Source: Sweltsa coloradensis | Taxonomy: Eukaryota > Arthropoda > Insecta > Plecoptera > Chloroperlidae | DNA length: 64,000 nucleotides | NCBI GenBank assembly: GCA_024449915.1 | Contig: JAMZAV010000895.1 | Location: forward strand, 158,243-222,242 | Direction: 5' to 3' | In this document: piece after piece, positions 1 to 12,186 of the stretch | How the letters are laid out: the number at the start of each line of letters is the position of its first letter | How positions within the stretch are numbered: the first letter of the stretch is position 1 | Made by a program: the position numbers and the translations under genes | The notes under the pieces: generated by a model | The model's database searches: none | What the model saw: only the letters and a program-made list of their open reading frames with translations | Told to the model about the DNA's origin: nothing

Positions 1-1396
1 TAATTTTCAGCTACCTTTGAGTATTTTAGAGAAAATAACAAGTAAACTGTTTGCCCGTCGGATCAATGCGCGCCTTTGTAGTAAGCAAACATCTTTCGAA
101 CTAAGAAGACAGCTTACTGTGAAATCACGTTACTGTAGAGTGCATGCCGGCTTCGGCAGATCAATCAGACGGCCAATCACAGATTATGTTGCGCTTGTTT
201 TCAACTGAATATTGCGTGTAAGAGCGCTGGTAATCAGTTTGCCATCGCACGCATCTCTCAAGTATCTTACGATCAAATGTCAGGATTTAATAACATTTCA
301 TGTTCTAGAAGCAATTTTACTAATCAATTACAATAACTTTCAGATAATTTCTAAAATAATTATGAACGCTATTTTAATAATAGTTCATCAGAAGATTGGT
401 TTGTGACACGAAACTCTCCGAGACTTGATTGCGAGGGAATGGCACCTTCTCATCAAGTTGGGCACGAAGATGTGTTAGTCTCGTTGATAATTACTCATTT
501 TACATTAATAATTGTATTTTAACTTTCTCCTAACGCAATTAGTGAGAAGGGAATTAGGGCCCATACATCAAGGGTCCGTCCTTATTCTATGATATTTTAA
601 ATACTTATTTTCCAAATCCTAGATATGTTCATTTCACGTATAACTACGCCAGAAGCGAGTGTTCAACGTTGATATTAGGAAGTAAGGAAAGAAGGAAGCT
701 TGGATTATGGACGGGCCATTAGTCGTGCACGTTGTCTGTTGCTTATTAACGCAACCGTGGACTAGACTTGACTAGGTCGAGACTAGCAACCTAATATTTA
801 TTTGACGCCAGAATAATTCTCCTATACGCGACGAGTCTTCATACTAGTTGTACGCATGTGTGATATCTTCTCATGGTTAACGACACTCATTAAGTGGCTA
901 TTTTAATAAGTATCAGAACGGTAATGTACTTCTACACATTCAAATCTCATTTGGCATAAAAGCGTACGCAAGACCTAAGCAAGCAAGTGGCTGTTGTACA
1001 TCTAGCCCTCAATATTAAGCAAGATCTCAGGGAAAACTATGCAAGATCCGAGCCATTTATGCTGTAGGCGCTCCCCATAAGACAGGATTTTACATTTAGT
1101 GAGGCATTTTGTTGAAACCATATTATTTAAAATGTGTTATTGACAGCCCAAAAATCTCGTTATTGATTTGCAATTTATTCCAGTTTAATAATGTGACTCT
1201 TTCATAACAGGTTATATTAATTAATGCTTGTAATATTTTTTCGATTACCAAATTGCACCTAAAATATACATTAAATGGAAATGCTCCTCAACCTAAATCA
1301 CTTTATCAGCTGTATGCAATTTGTTTTATGTTGTTATAATTTGTTTATATTTGGATGCTACTTAAAAGCAATATTTGTTCTATAATATTGCCAACA
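1..1396. other. Non-coding stretch, nothing recognised
   Basis: AT-rich sequence with stop codons in all frames. The longest frames, about 60 codons, have no recognisable domain, no coding-like composition and no matching splice sites. I see no RNA gene or repeat boundary here. Confidence 0.5.
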
Positions 1397-1404
1397 GCAC
1401 CAAC

Positions 1405-2204
1405 CAGGGGCGCCGGATTTTGAAAATTCCGAGGGGTGCTCAACTTCGTGGAGAAGGGACCAAGAACAGGGGGTTTGGGGGGCGGAGCCCCCAACATCAG
1501 CGCCTCAGGCGAAAATTATGAAAATCACGTTTTTAGAGTGCATTTAGTGGGTTTTAGACAAAAATATGGGGCTGGATGCAATACCCGAAATACTGTAGTT
1601 TTTGTACCGCAAAAACTAGAAAACTACTAACAAGAGAATTGGAACACTAACAAGATAAGATCATCATGTTACCAAAATAATGCAATTTTTTACAGTAAAA
1701 ACTAGATAACTGTAAAAAAAAAATATGGAAGTGCGATATAGACAAGAGATAGACGAGGTACAATCAAAGCGGTGGAGGTAGGGAAGGATCGAATGCGCAG
1801 AAGACAGTGCGCGCTCATTACTATCACTCGCGCTCGCGGTCAGGGTATGGCCAAAGATTATGAACAGGCCTTTTATAATCTTTGGTATGGCACAGCAACA
1901 AACAAAGACCCCCCACCCCCTCACGTGTTGTAGCTGACTGCAAGAAACAGTGGATATTGTTTCGTTGCTTCAATTGTGATTACCATTAAAGTTGCAAAAA
2001 TATTTCAAAATGCAAAAACATTGTTTTAATCACTTTGATTGGTTCCAAGTGAAAAATAGAAACTTTTTTTTTAATACCTCAAAACTTAGATAGTTATAGG
2101 CCTAACTTTTATTTTAGTCAAGATTTTTGGAGGGGTGCTGCGCACCCCTCCAAACAATCTGAGGGTGCTTCAGCCCCTGAGCACCCACATAATCGGCGCC
2201 CCTG
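1405..2204. mobile_element. Non-autonomous hAT-like DNA transposon
   Basis: The ends are inverted copies of CAGGGGCGCCG (1405-1415 and 2194-2204). They are flanked by an 8-bp target duplication, GCACCAAC at 1397-1404 and ACACCAAC at 2205-2212, 7 of 8 identical. Short C/A-G termini of the form CAGGGGCG and 8-bp duplications are typical of the hAT superfamily. Subterminal sequence is rich in hairpins: 2129-2151 is a perfect stem of ten pairs around a 3-nt loop, and a GGGGGCGGAGCCCCC hairpin lies near 1477. The 800-bp interior has no transposase-like frame, so it would need a transposase supplied in trans. One mismatch in the duplication suggests some age. The hAT assignment is from terminus and duplication length only. 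Confidence 0.78.
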
Positions 2205-2212
2205 ACACCAAC

Positions 2213-2810
2213 ACAATCGCACCATTCGGTTTATATCAACAAAAAAGCATTGCACATACCATTTTATTATAACACAATTCTACACTTAATCCGGCATTAG
2301 GCTTCTTACTGAGGTAAAGTTTTATAGTAGTCTTATAAATATTGATTTATCATCGCATACAGCAAGATCAAACTCTAATGATCTTTAATCTACATTATCA
2401 GTACGCATTTTTTATCTTAAACAATATGACAATAGCGATAATTAAAACACAAAGTTTAACAATTAATCTTGATTTTGACATATTTCACAAATTTCAACAA
2501 GCTCCTTCCATGATTAAGATAGATGTGACTTGACTGACGTTGGTTATATTTACTTAATGTTGGGTATATATTAAGACGAAACCACTAGGCCAGGCCTACA
2601 TGTCATTATTACACATCATCTCCTACAATATCAACGAAACAGATTGTGCATATTGAACACCATGTAGATACCAATGATTTAAAACATCGCATTCACATTC
2701 TTACTTTCTGAAAACATACGTAAATGTTTTTAGTTATAAATTGTGAACTTCGCGTTGTAAAATCTAGAAAGTGTGCTAGATTAAATAGTTTTTTTTTACT
2801 TAACCGTATT
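2213..2810. other. Non-coding stretch, nothing recognised
   Basis: AT-rich, no coding signal and no repeat boundary that I can see between the hAT-like element and the first SINE copy. Confidence 0.4.
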
Positions 2811-2814
2811 TTTT

Positions 2815-3022
2815 TGCGCCAAGCGAGATGGCCATTGTAGATCACAGTGCCCTCTTAAGCCTTTAGGGTAGTTGGGAAAGGGATGTCCGAGGGCTGTTTA
2901 AGAAGACTTAATCCCTTGAATTCGCATTAACGGCTGAGGAAAACCTCGGAAAAAACCTTCAGTCACGATTGCCGGTCTCGATGAGATTTGAACCCGGGAC
3001 CTCCCGATATCAGAGACAAGAA
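2815..3022 (-). mobile_element. tRNA-derived SINE, family A, copy 1
   Basis: Read on the minus strand it begins with a tRNA-like head that has an intact pol III B box (GGTTCAAATC, within 2982-2994) inside a GGGAGGTCCCGGG context. Then comes a body shared with six other loci in the window, including CCGGCAATCGTGACTGAAGG and, further on, CTTAAACAGCCCTCGGACAT. It is the best preserved copy of the family and I used it as the reference for the others. No clear target duplication was found. The unit is about 200 bp, non-coding, and must have been mobilised by a LINE reverse transcriptase. Confidence 0.72.
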
Positions 3023-4435
3023 CACTGTCGGTTGAAAAAGTTGTATTGATTCAACTTCACAGAATGGTTTCGCTTCTTGATTTTGGGCCAAAGTTGTTTG
3101 AAAACCGTAACATCCTGTGAGAAAATGCAATGTAGATCGAGGCGTGTGTATAGCGCTCTCCCGTTACCTTGACAAGTGGCAGGGTTTTCAGCTACGCTTG
3201 AGTAACAGTGCCCTCCCCCCCCCCCTTCCCCTATACAAACAAACTTGTTTACTGAAGGTTTATTTAGGGGAGGTAAAAGCCCAAACATAAGGCGTAATAC
3301 AACCTACCCTGGGACCAAGCCCCATATGCCGGACACCTTGGTAATGACTTAAAACTTTGATACATATATTCTATGTATTTCTAGTTGTGTTAACCGTTCA
3401 GTTAATTTAGCGTATAAACAAAAGTGAAATAACATTAATCATGAAACTATGAAACGTGAACGTCCACTTTGATAAGATCAGCATAAATCTGTGACACAGT
3501 GGCTTGTTCTTTTGAATTGAAGAACTGTATTAAAGATCCAAGTCCACGTATATACGGAATTTTTAAAGGACATAACTGAATAAAGAAGAGTCAAATGGTC
3601 TACAATCAAAGCGGTATTAAGGAATCGTATAACCTTAAAAAGACTAAGCCCAAACAAACTCTTATGTAATGGCTTGATCTGCAATGATTTATTTTATTTG
3701 TTAATAAGAGCATAATCTATAACTACTATTTAAACTAACATTTCATATAATGCAATGATGAATGACGGCTATAACAAATAAACTGGTAAAACATTGATTT
3801 AAGACAGCCAACTGCAGTGTCGAAGGTTATACAGTTTGTCGATGTGGGCCTAGCATGAAGTCTACGTTGAACCCGTCGAGGTCCCTCGCGGATAATTTGC
3901 CTGCGCGGCTGTGTGAGAGTGCGAGGCGACCTACTGGCGGGGACAAGCAACACATCAAGGTCTATCATCTTAGAGTACTCAGGACTGTGGCTTCAAGGAA
4001 GGGGAGGGACTTCCTTCCCTTCCCCAGTCTGACGTTGTACTTCAAGGTCACCCACGACCTGGTCGCTGGTCGCGTCCAGGGAAGCCTAGCAACCCTTGGG
4101 GTGGGGGGTGGTTTAGTCTGAAGGCTGGCCCTCTCCCTAGAACTTCAAAAGTGAACATCTCCAGGACTGAGGTTCTATCCAACCGGAATCAATCAGGAAC
4201 TGACTCTGTGTTTTCCTTGTGGGGCTTCGTGAAGAAAGGACGCAAAGTGGCGGAGTCAATGTGATTCTAAAGCGAAGAGGTCTGGCAGTGTTCAAGGGTA
4301 CAAGGTGCACCAGTATACTCCTTTATCTCAGGGATATATTATACTGGCCATGTTGTCTGCGTTTCGTTTAGCGTCTCCAAGTAATGTATGGTGATTTTAA
4401 TTTATTTTCGTAGATATATGGAGTGCATAAAGTTT
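3023..4435. other. Non-coding stretch with a poly-C run
   Basis: A homopolymeric C tract lies around 3212-3224. 3860-4140 is more GC-rich than its surroundings and contains overlapping frames on both strands. Neither frame has a recognisable domain or splice sites, so I do not call a gene. The remainder is AT-rich without features. Confidence 0.4.
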
Positions 4436-4439
4436 ACAG

Positions 4440-4562
4440 TTCTACTCTAAGCTTCACCTCATGACTAAAGAAACCCTAGGAGAACATTTTCAGATAGGAT
4501 TGCCGATGTCGGAAATCAAATTCGCGTTCCTCTTAAAAGAAGTTGCCTACACCACATACTCT
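4440..4562 (-). mobile_element. tRNA-derived SINE, family A, copy 2 (fragment)
   Basis: The minus strand carries a B-box-like segment, GAATTTGATTTCCGACATC, followed by GGCAATCCTATCTGAAAATG and a TCTCCTAGGGTTTC stretch. These are in the same order and spacing as the head-body junction of copy 1. The 3' part of the body is missing or unrecognisable. It is strongly diverged, so the assignment is by pattern and not by close identity. Confidence 0.5.
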
Positions 4563-6775
4563 TTAGTCAGTGTACATTTTTAGGTTAATTAATATTTATC
4601 AGGAAAAGGAGAACCGTATTTATTTACCTTATAAACTTCTGTCTGCAGTTACACTTGTTATCCATCTTGGGTGGCAATGATTGTTGGTGTCAGATGTCAC
4701 TCATAAGTTCTTGGTTTATTGATTTGTAGATTGTTTTTACACAAGAATGTAACTAATTAAATTTGAGCATTATTTATAAACGCAGGTGGGTGTACGCCTA
4801 CGCCCCTGTCAAAACACGTGTATCTTGATTAGGTTCGCTACAGTAATATCAAATGAAAGTGTGCGATTCAAATATTTCGAGTAGGACTATTTCTAACTGT
4901 CAGCTTGAAAGTTGTGAGGATTTGCGTTTCTTGTCTAGGTAGTTCTTTTACTTTCACAAATTAATATTTTGAACAATGCTTGTAATATAATATTATAATT
5001 AGTATTAGAAAATAAATACATATAATAAAATATTATAAATAATAATTGGTGCATTAATAATAAATAATAAATAATATTAATAAATAATAAATAAATATTA
5101 TACAGTTTTTAAATGGCGTTTAATGCAATCGGTTAATTTTTACCAGTTAACAAGTTCGGTAGAGTCCCTAACAAAATATATGATAAAATTATATTGCCCG
5201 AAAAAGTAGCCATGGGTATTTTATAACTTAGAAAGCTTCATACTAACAAAAAGATTACTTTTTTTTATTGACTTACATGAACAATATTGCATAATTTAAT
5301 ATATATATATTAAGACTCTTTCACGTATCATAAATTCACATGGTATTTATTATCATATGATGGTATTTATACTCATCTATAAAATCCACTATCCTTCAAT
5401 TTTAGAATAACACATATTTTATAGAATTGTTTTTTAAACAATTTTTCTAACCCGAGTGTTTTTATGGGGAGAGTTGGGGGGGTAGAGTGTCTGCAACGTA
5501 GACCACCCTCGTACAATTTTGAATATTGGCATGATGTTATGATTAAATTATAATTTAATTGATCAAATGCGCGTTTACAGCGAGCGGAATTGGTTTGATT
5601 GTGTTGTACGGATGTGTGACAAAGACAGACAGACAGAAAGACAGACAGACAGACGGGTTTGACGCTAAATTATGTATCTAGTCACACTTGGCCGTATTGA
5701 CCGCAGCTCGTACTAGATTACGTATTTGTTTGGTGGAAATTGTTTGTTATCAAAACAATTATTTCGGGGATGGACCTATTGCATGTTTTATTTACATGGG
5801 ATTTAACATCTAAACTCCATGCAAACATATTTTGAAATCGGGCTTGACAAATACGTTATGACCGACAAATATAGAAAACCGATTGTTGAAAAAAGTAGAT
5901 ACATAATTGAATTTTAAGAGTCTGCAATACCAGTGTTTTTTTTTCTGAAAGTTTTCCTAAAGCCAGTTTTTATCGGATAGTTACCAGCCTTTGCACATAT
6001 GTTATGGTCGTGTATATGAAGTAATCCGTAGAGGCTAATGATTTTTAAACCATCACAAAAAAATCATTATAAATTAAATTGATTTTTAGGATTTACGATT
6101 ATTGTAGTCATTAAAATTGGTAAATTTCGGAATTTATTTTGTGCGTAATGCGTAATGATGTTTGGTAATCTATGACTATAGAAGAGTGACCATATCTTTG
6201 CTTAACAACGCAAAACTGCATCTCGATCGGATGACAAATGGAAGCAGAAAAAGTTCCCAAAAATGTTTCAAATAGGTAAAGTTGACTCTTAAAATACAAA
6301 GTATTTCGGACGTAAACAAATAATACAAAAGTGCAGACAAATCTGAATTGATCATTTGCATTCCCTGCATAGTTGCAGTGGTGTAACAGACGTTCTGCAT
6401 TCCAGGATTATAGCATGGCTTTTGTATGGGGACGTGTTGGTTGGGCGCATGGTCTTTAAAGTATCCCCCGCTGCAATGGTCTATACTATCGTCGACTTCG
6501 TTAACTTAAAATAACTTTTTGATATTAAATTTATTTTTAAATTTAATTAGGACTTGGCTTTAGTGATATCGTGAGTTAATCGATATCACGCGAAGATTTC
6601 AATATAGATATGTCGATATTTTATTATTTTGGCCCAAAACACAAAGTGCCAACAAAAAAATGTTTATATAAAAAAAGACGTCCTACTATTGATAATGTGT
6701 GGCTAAAAAGGGTTGATAAGGTACCGCCAAAAAGGAATTCGAGGTGTACGTTATCATACTCGCAGTACGGCACGG
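4563..6775. other. Non-coding AT-rich stretch with simple repeats
   Basis: 4983-5105 is low-complexity A+T (AATAAT/AATAAA runs). 5618-5657 is a CAGA-type tetranucleotide tract next to a 'gacgctaaattatg' segment, a context often seen at the ends of old insect interspersed repeats. A short palindrome, GTGATATCG...CGATATCAC, lies near 6563-6590. A motif CCTACGCCCCTG ending near 4808 resembles a hAT right terminus, but no partner end was found. No coding signal. Confidence 0.45.
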
Positions 6776-6808
6776 CGCGGTATGGCCCGGCACCTCCACC
6801 ATATGAAG
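6776..6808 (-). repeat. Fragment of the GGTGGAGGTGCCGG repeat family
   Basis: The minus strand reads ATGGTGGAGGTGCCGGGCCAT. This is the GC-rich core found at 12.2-13.5, 16.5, 26.5, 37.3, 52.4 and 58.6 kb. Only the core is convincing here. The flanks do not align clearly with the other copies. Confidence 0.45.
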
Positions 6809-6889
6809 AAGTCAAGCCGTATTTACAAGGTGTAGGCTACCCAGCCACCCGCTATACTCAAACAATATATTTCATTCGGGCTAACTAGT

Positions 6890-8435
6890 TATGACTTTAG
6901 AAAGAAACAGAAAAATTATTGTGTTCACCATGACCCGGGAAAAAAATTAATTGACAAACTTTGCAATTTTCGAGCTAGGTCCCATCGGCAAAAATCTCCC
7001 ATTAAGATATAACATGGGGACAATCTTTATGCCCTGACCTTGGAGGATTTCGATCCGAAAGAATATTGACCATAATTGACAAACTCGTCAACCTTTTCTG
7101 TAAATCCGCTATAGTTTGTTTTATAGTTTGGGCAAGTGGTTTGGTCAAAATATGCTTATTACCATGATCGGGTGTGATTTTGGAAGGCATATTTTTGCGT
7201 GTTTGAGTGTATATTTGTGCACAGTTTCAAGACACGATGTTGTAAAGAGCCATTTTAGATTGGTACGATGCTCTAGTTTCTATATGGAACAAAAAATAAT
7301 CATGTTAATGACGATTTAAGAAATTTCTCAAAACGCCAATTTTCGCCAATTTCTGGATCTTAAACTTTAAAAAATTAGAGTAAATATCATAGCTACATGA
7401 TATCATTTTTAAAAGATCATTTAAGTGTATAGTATTATGTTATAGATTATGTGGTAAAAAAATATATTTTGGGCATAACAGCCACTTTAATTGGTTTTTA
7501 AAATCTTAAATTTGTATTGACAGACAAAAATTGACAATATCCGTTCCGGGGTTGATTCCCACAAATTGATAATCTACGTAGGTAGGGCTGTCCATGTGTG
7601 CTTTATTAACAAATATTCAAAGTTCTATCTACGTCAGATGTTTTCTAGTCGAACGTATATCTATTTGTCAACTGCCTAACGTGTCACATTCCCTCTTAAG
7701 AAACGAAGAATGTTGTTCCTCCTGACGCTACTTTGCCTATTGATTCGCGATGTGATGCTAAAGTACCAAGGTGCGCGCAAGAGAGTCCCCCCCCCCTACT
7801 CTTGATTAGTGTATGACGGCGGGCGCACAAGTGGTGCTTGGCTGGGGGGAGTCAGAGACGGGCACGTCATCATAGAACCTCGTCACGTCCGTAAGAGAAA
7901 ACCATCCCAGACGAGATATTAATGAAAGATAGGACACGTATTTGGCACGATCATTTTCAAGATCTTTGTAGCTTTACTCAGGAGCTGACCTATATGCCAC
8001 ACGGAAATATGCGCGTCCGTGATTTTTAATCATAAGACACCGAAGCAAATATAATCCTTCGACAGACAGACAAAATACTTCCAACATTTTCCAATCGTGA
8101 TCAAAATCTTTGATTGTTGTTTTGTGAAAACTGTGTATTAAAATGTCTGCTATTGGTGTCGCCACGACATCATGTTACTGCGAGTGAAGCAAAGAACTCA
8201 TCAATATTTACTACTGGATTATGCAGAAACAAAATGATCTTCCATACCGAGCGTGTAATTACTATGCTCTGATAACCAGGCTGTATGAAGATGTGAACTG
8301 TCACATAATATATACTATGCACCCGCAACTAAAACAGAGAACTCGATCGACATGGAGTACACCAGCTCAGATAACACTCTTGGAAATAATAATTGCAAAG
8401 CCAGGAATTATGTAATTTACTGGATATACATTTCG
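6890..8435. other. Non-coding stretch, nothing recognised
   Basis: No domain, splice-flanked exon, RNA gene or repeat end seen. There is a C run near 7790. A (TAAA)n-like tail at about 8440-8460 belongs to the adjacent SINE. Confidence 0.4.
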
Positions 8436-8439
8436 TTAA

Positions 8440-8868
8440 ATAAATAAAAATAAATAAATCCGTATTTAGAGTCTACCCACTAAGTCACACAACTAATTTC
8501 AGTAGGGGACAGTAAACCAAAGTGACCAAGCCAACCCTGCAGACCCCGACGCAATCAACGAGTGAACGATTACCAACCAAAGATCGATATTTTCAATAGG
8601 AAATATAGCAATCAGTGGTATGGACAGTGCGAACACCCGTGAATCAACGCCAAAATCAACACGGCCGATTCAGAACAACTTTAAATTTATTAAGTGCCTC
8701 TTTGATAGGACGGCTCCAAAGTCACCGTTTACAAATTTCTAAGACAAGAACTGATGGACTTAATTCCAAATCAGAAATTAAAAAAACTTCTGACTATAGC
8801 GGGAATCGAACCCTGGACCTTCTGCATTGGAAGCAGGAAGGCTAATCACAAGACCAACGAGCCACACA
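8440..8868 (-). mobile_element. tRNA-derived SINE, family B, near full length
   Basis: On the minus strand it starts with a tRNA-like head (8868 to about 8795). The head has an A-box region GGCTCGTTGGTCTTGTG, an anticodon-loop-like TTCCAA resembling tRNA-Gly(UCC), and a canonical B box GGTTCGATTCCCGC (8799-8812). The acceptor stem does not close, so this is not a tRNA gene. An unrelated body of about 350 bp follows and ends in an ATTTATTT-type tail at 8440-8460. The last 80 bp before the tail recur at 34.5 kb, which confirms a dispersed family. No protein is encoded. Confidence 0.7.
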
Positions 8869-8884
8869 TTATAGGTAATTGAAT

Positions 8885-11800
8885 GAGCTCGCGCCAGCTT
8901 TGTGATATTCGGGATGAAATGAGGTAAACTGAAAGGTGTACAGAAGAGACTCATTCGGGCAGCGATAACAGTCTCCGGAAAACATGACTGAGATATTTCT
9001 AAGATTTTTCTTATAGTCAAAAAGCGTATGCTGGGATTTAAGAAACATTGACGTGATTTTCCCTTGACACACCCTAGATGAGATAATATAAGAAATGTAT
9101 TTATAAGCTGTAATCAGCTTTTAGTTGCACATTCATACATATATTGTACTTTAAATTACACGAACAACATTAACATTTTGTACCCAACTTACATAACAAT
9201 TTTAACATGGATTAAATGTTTACATAGGTATACAAAGATTACAATCAATATCAATTTACAAATAATATCTAAAGTAGCAATACTAGTTTATCTATATTAC
9301 AGTGCACACAATTTTTACACTCTGAAATTTTTAAATTTTCATAGTTTATTCTTAAACACGTCCAACGATTTAAGTTCTCTCATCTCTGTTGGCAAGTTGT
9401 AATAGTCTTTGATCCCTGAATAAAAATAGAAGTCATTAGTTTGCTTGCTCGTCTTACAAAAAGTTAATTATCATTGCTTAGAATTATTTTCCTCGTGTTT
9501 ATATTTTGAGATGCATTAATTTGCATTCTGTTCATACAATCCGTTAAATGTGAAAATAGATACCTACATACCAAATTCCCTAGTTGACAACCAGTCCAAC
9601 ATCAGCAGTAAAGAAGAAGTCTCCACAATAAGAGAAGGAACAGGTTCTCTACAAACATTTTCACGTTATTTAATTAAACTCTCAAGTACATTAAAAAGCG
9701 AAGCCCCTTTACTTCTCACTTTTCTGTTTGTTCTTTCTGTCTGTGCGTAAGTAACGTCTCACGATAAAAACCGAATACAACATCAAACAATATGAGTTTG
9801 TTTTTTACATTGCCCCACAACAAGGATGATTCAGAATTATTTTGATGTCTGCGGGTAAAAGGGGCAGGGCTCTGTATCCCCACAGAAAGTGTGCATGCTT
9901 ATGAACTCGGCACCTCCGGCAACCGGAACTTCTTCTCCAACACCCGTGCTTATTGATCAACGTTCATCTCAGTCGTCGCCATTTTCTTCCCCCCTATTTC
10001 CCCCGCCATGATTTATCCCACTATGTTTCACGTGTAAGCTACGGTGCTGCTTGTTGTTCTTGATTTTCACGTAGAAGTTTCGATGGAGGTCGTCAACTCT
10101 CAAGGGAAAACAAATAGAAAGAAAAGTTGCGCTAAATATTTTTCTAGGCGTCTGCTGAATGATTTATACAATACGTTAGATCGTAAATATTAACTAGGAG
10201 TGTCCTCAAAAATTCCATCGAAATCCCCTGAGTTGTTGAAGCTGGTGATACGAATACGTAAACGAGAGAAGACATCAACTTGAGTATTTTATAAGATTAT
10301 TATTTAAACAACGGTTTGTATCTCAAACCAACATTTTCATCCCAATTCTAGCCACGCATTTTATTACAAAGCCCAACTCACTTATGTAGTACAATATTTA
10401 ATTAATAACCAGCATCAATTAAATACTATAATTCACTAGCACTCTTGTAATATAAAATGAAATCCCTTCTCCTAAATGAAAAGACTACTACTTATTGAGA
10501 GAGTTTCTTGATGATCATTTTACCATTTAATTTATTATCTTCACACTTATTAAAAATACTCATTTTTCCTTCACTTGATCCCAAACTGTCTAATATACTA
10601 ATTATTTTTAACATTAAAAATGAAATTGTAATGTTTATATTATGAATAATATTTTTTTAAATATATTAATCTTTGTATGTCGTGTATGTAAAATTATTTT
10701 TCAAATTTCATTCATCAAAAAACACGCAAGAAGGTATTTTTTGAGGATTGATTTCCATTTAAAAAGAATTCTATGTTTTCGTTTTATGAGTCCCCTGGTT
10801 TTGAAATAAGTCAATACAGAAATAAATAAGTTTTTACAAGAACATAATCCTTGTACAAAGTGACTTCTATGAAATGACACAAATGAAGCAACAACAATCG
10901 CTCGATGTAATGAAATGATGATTTGAATGTCAATCCATTATCCAGTTTAAACCAAAAAATCGTAAACAATTACTTGGGAAATCTGAATTGAAATTCATTG
11001 TTTTGTTACAATTTAAAATAATTTTAAATTCAAGATACTTAATGTAGAAATTATAATCACACATTAGGTAGAAAGGCAATTTTTTACAAAGGTATTCACG
11101 GCGTAAAGTTTTTGGCATTGCTTCAAGTGACAAGTTCAACTTTGTTAGGTAGGCGTTCAAGCTTAACACTTTCAGCTCATTATTAAACGAATAGAAAGGG
11201 AAACATGTTTAAAATCTCGGCCAGTGTTATTATAAATTCTATACACTGACGCCTCTTGGTAAGGAAATTACCCAGCTCACCTTAAATCTGCTGACGAATT
11301 GTTTTCCAGCAGGTGCCCTCTATGCGCTACGTCGAGGTCATTCAAGGGGTATTATTTATCGAATCGTGATTGGTGATATATAAAAGTAATTGATCATGGA
11401 CATTGAATCGAATTGAACCGAAAGAGCTTGCAATAAATTACTGAGTTTCATTTCATGCAATGGTCGCGCGCGTGTGAGTGTGTGTGAAGCGTCAAGGCTG
11501 TAGTTCGTACGCACTGGGCGTAAAAATACTCCCGCGTTGCCATCGTGCGCGAGTTAACTGAACATGGCCGGAGAGAGAGCTTATCGTGAAACCGCTGGAT
11601 TTAACTGGCAAATTGCAGACATGTGAGAATAGAGCATTTTCATTTGCTTCACATTTTGTTGTGTCACGATTTAAGGCTCTGAAAATAAAAATAAAAATGT
11701 CAAAATGAGAGAGAGCTTCAGACATTTAGCATTGTATACAAATGCCTGTTCTGCAGTTGGAAAGCATTTCATTATTATAAAATTTTCCATTTACATTTAT

Positions 11801-12186
11801 TATTTATATACTAGTATTATCACTGTCAAGACATATAATTTTTACTTAAGAACCAAATGCCATTATAATCAAAATATTGATCTAAATGATTCAACATGAA
11901 AACCAAAGACCATTATCTATAAAGATTTGGTTGAACTGTAATAATTAATTTATATTTAAAAGCATTTAGTGGAAAAGTTTATTACGGCACATGTGCTTGC
12001 CAGTAGGGAAGGCTGTGCGGCTGGAGGTTTTGACAGTTGGGTAGGGTAAGGAAAACACGGTCATTATAATACTGCATGTTTAAGTTCAATGTATTTTACT
12101 TGCGTCAAAGCTTACATCTCCCAATTTACTTTTTATCGTCTGAATGTTCATTGAATAGAATTAAAAAAACTTTATTATATTAAACA
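8885..12186. other. Non-coding stretch, no supported gene
   Basis: Mostly AT-rich. 9890-10080 is relatively GC-rich and pyrimidine-rich but has no convincing exon. A TATATAAAAG sequence near 11377 downstream of a mixed-composition segment could be a core promoter. No transcript downstream can be supported, so I do not call it. Confidence 0.4.

Noticed and set aside
3855..4121. Possible small GC-rich gene on the plus strand
   Set aside because: Frames are open on both strands, with no domain, no splice sites and no start or promoter support.
8795..8868. Functional tRNA gene (Gly-like anticodon loop)
   Set aside because: The acceptor stem does not pair and the anticodon stem has a shifted loop. 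The sequence continues into a SINE body with an A/T tail.
11370..11385. TATATAAAAG as a core promoter
   Set aside because: AT-rich DNA makes such motifs common, and no downstream transcript or exon is supported.
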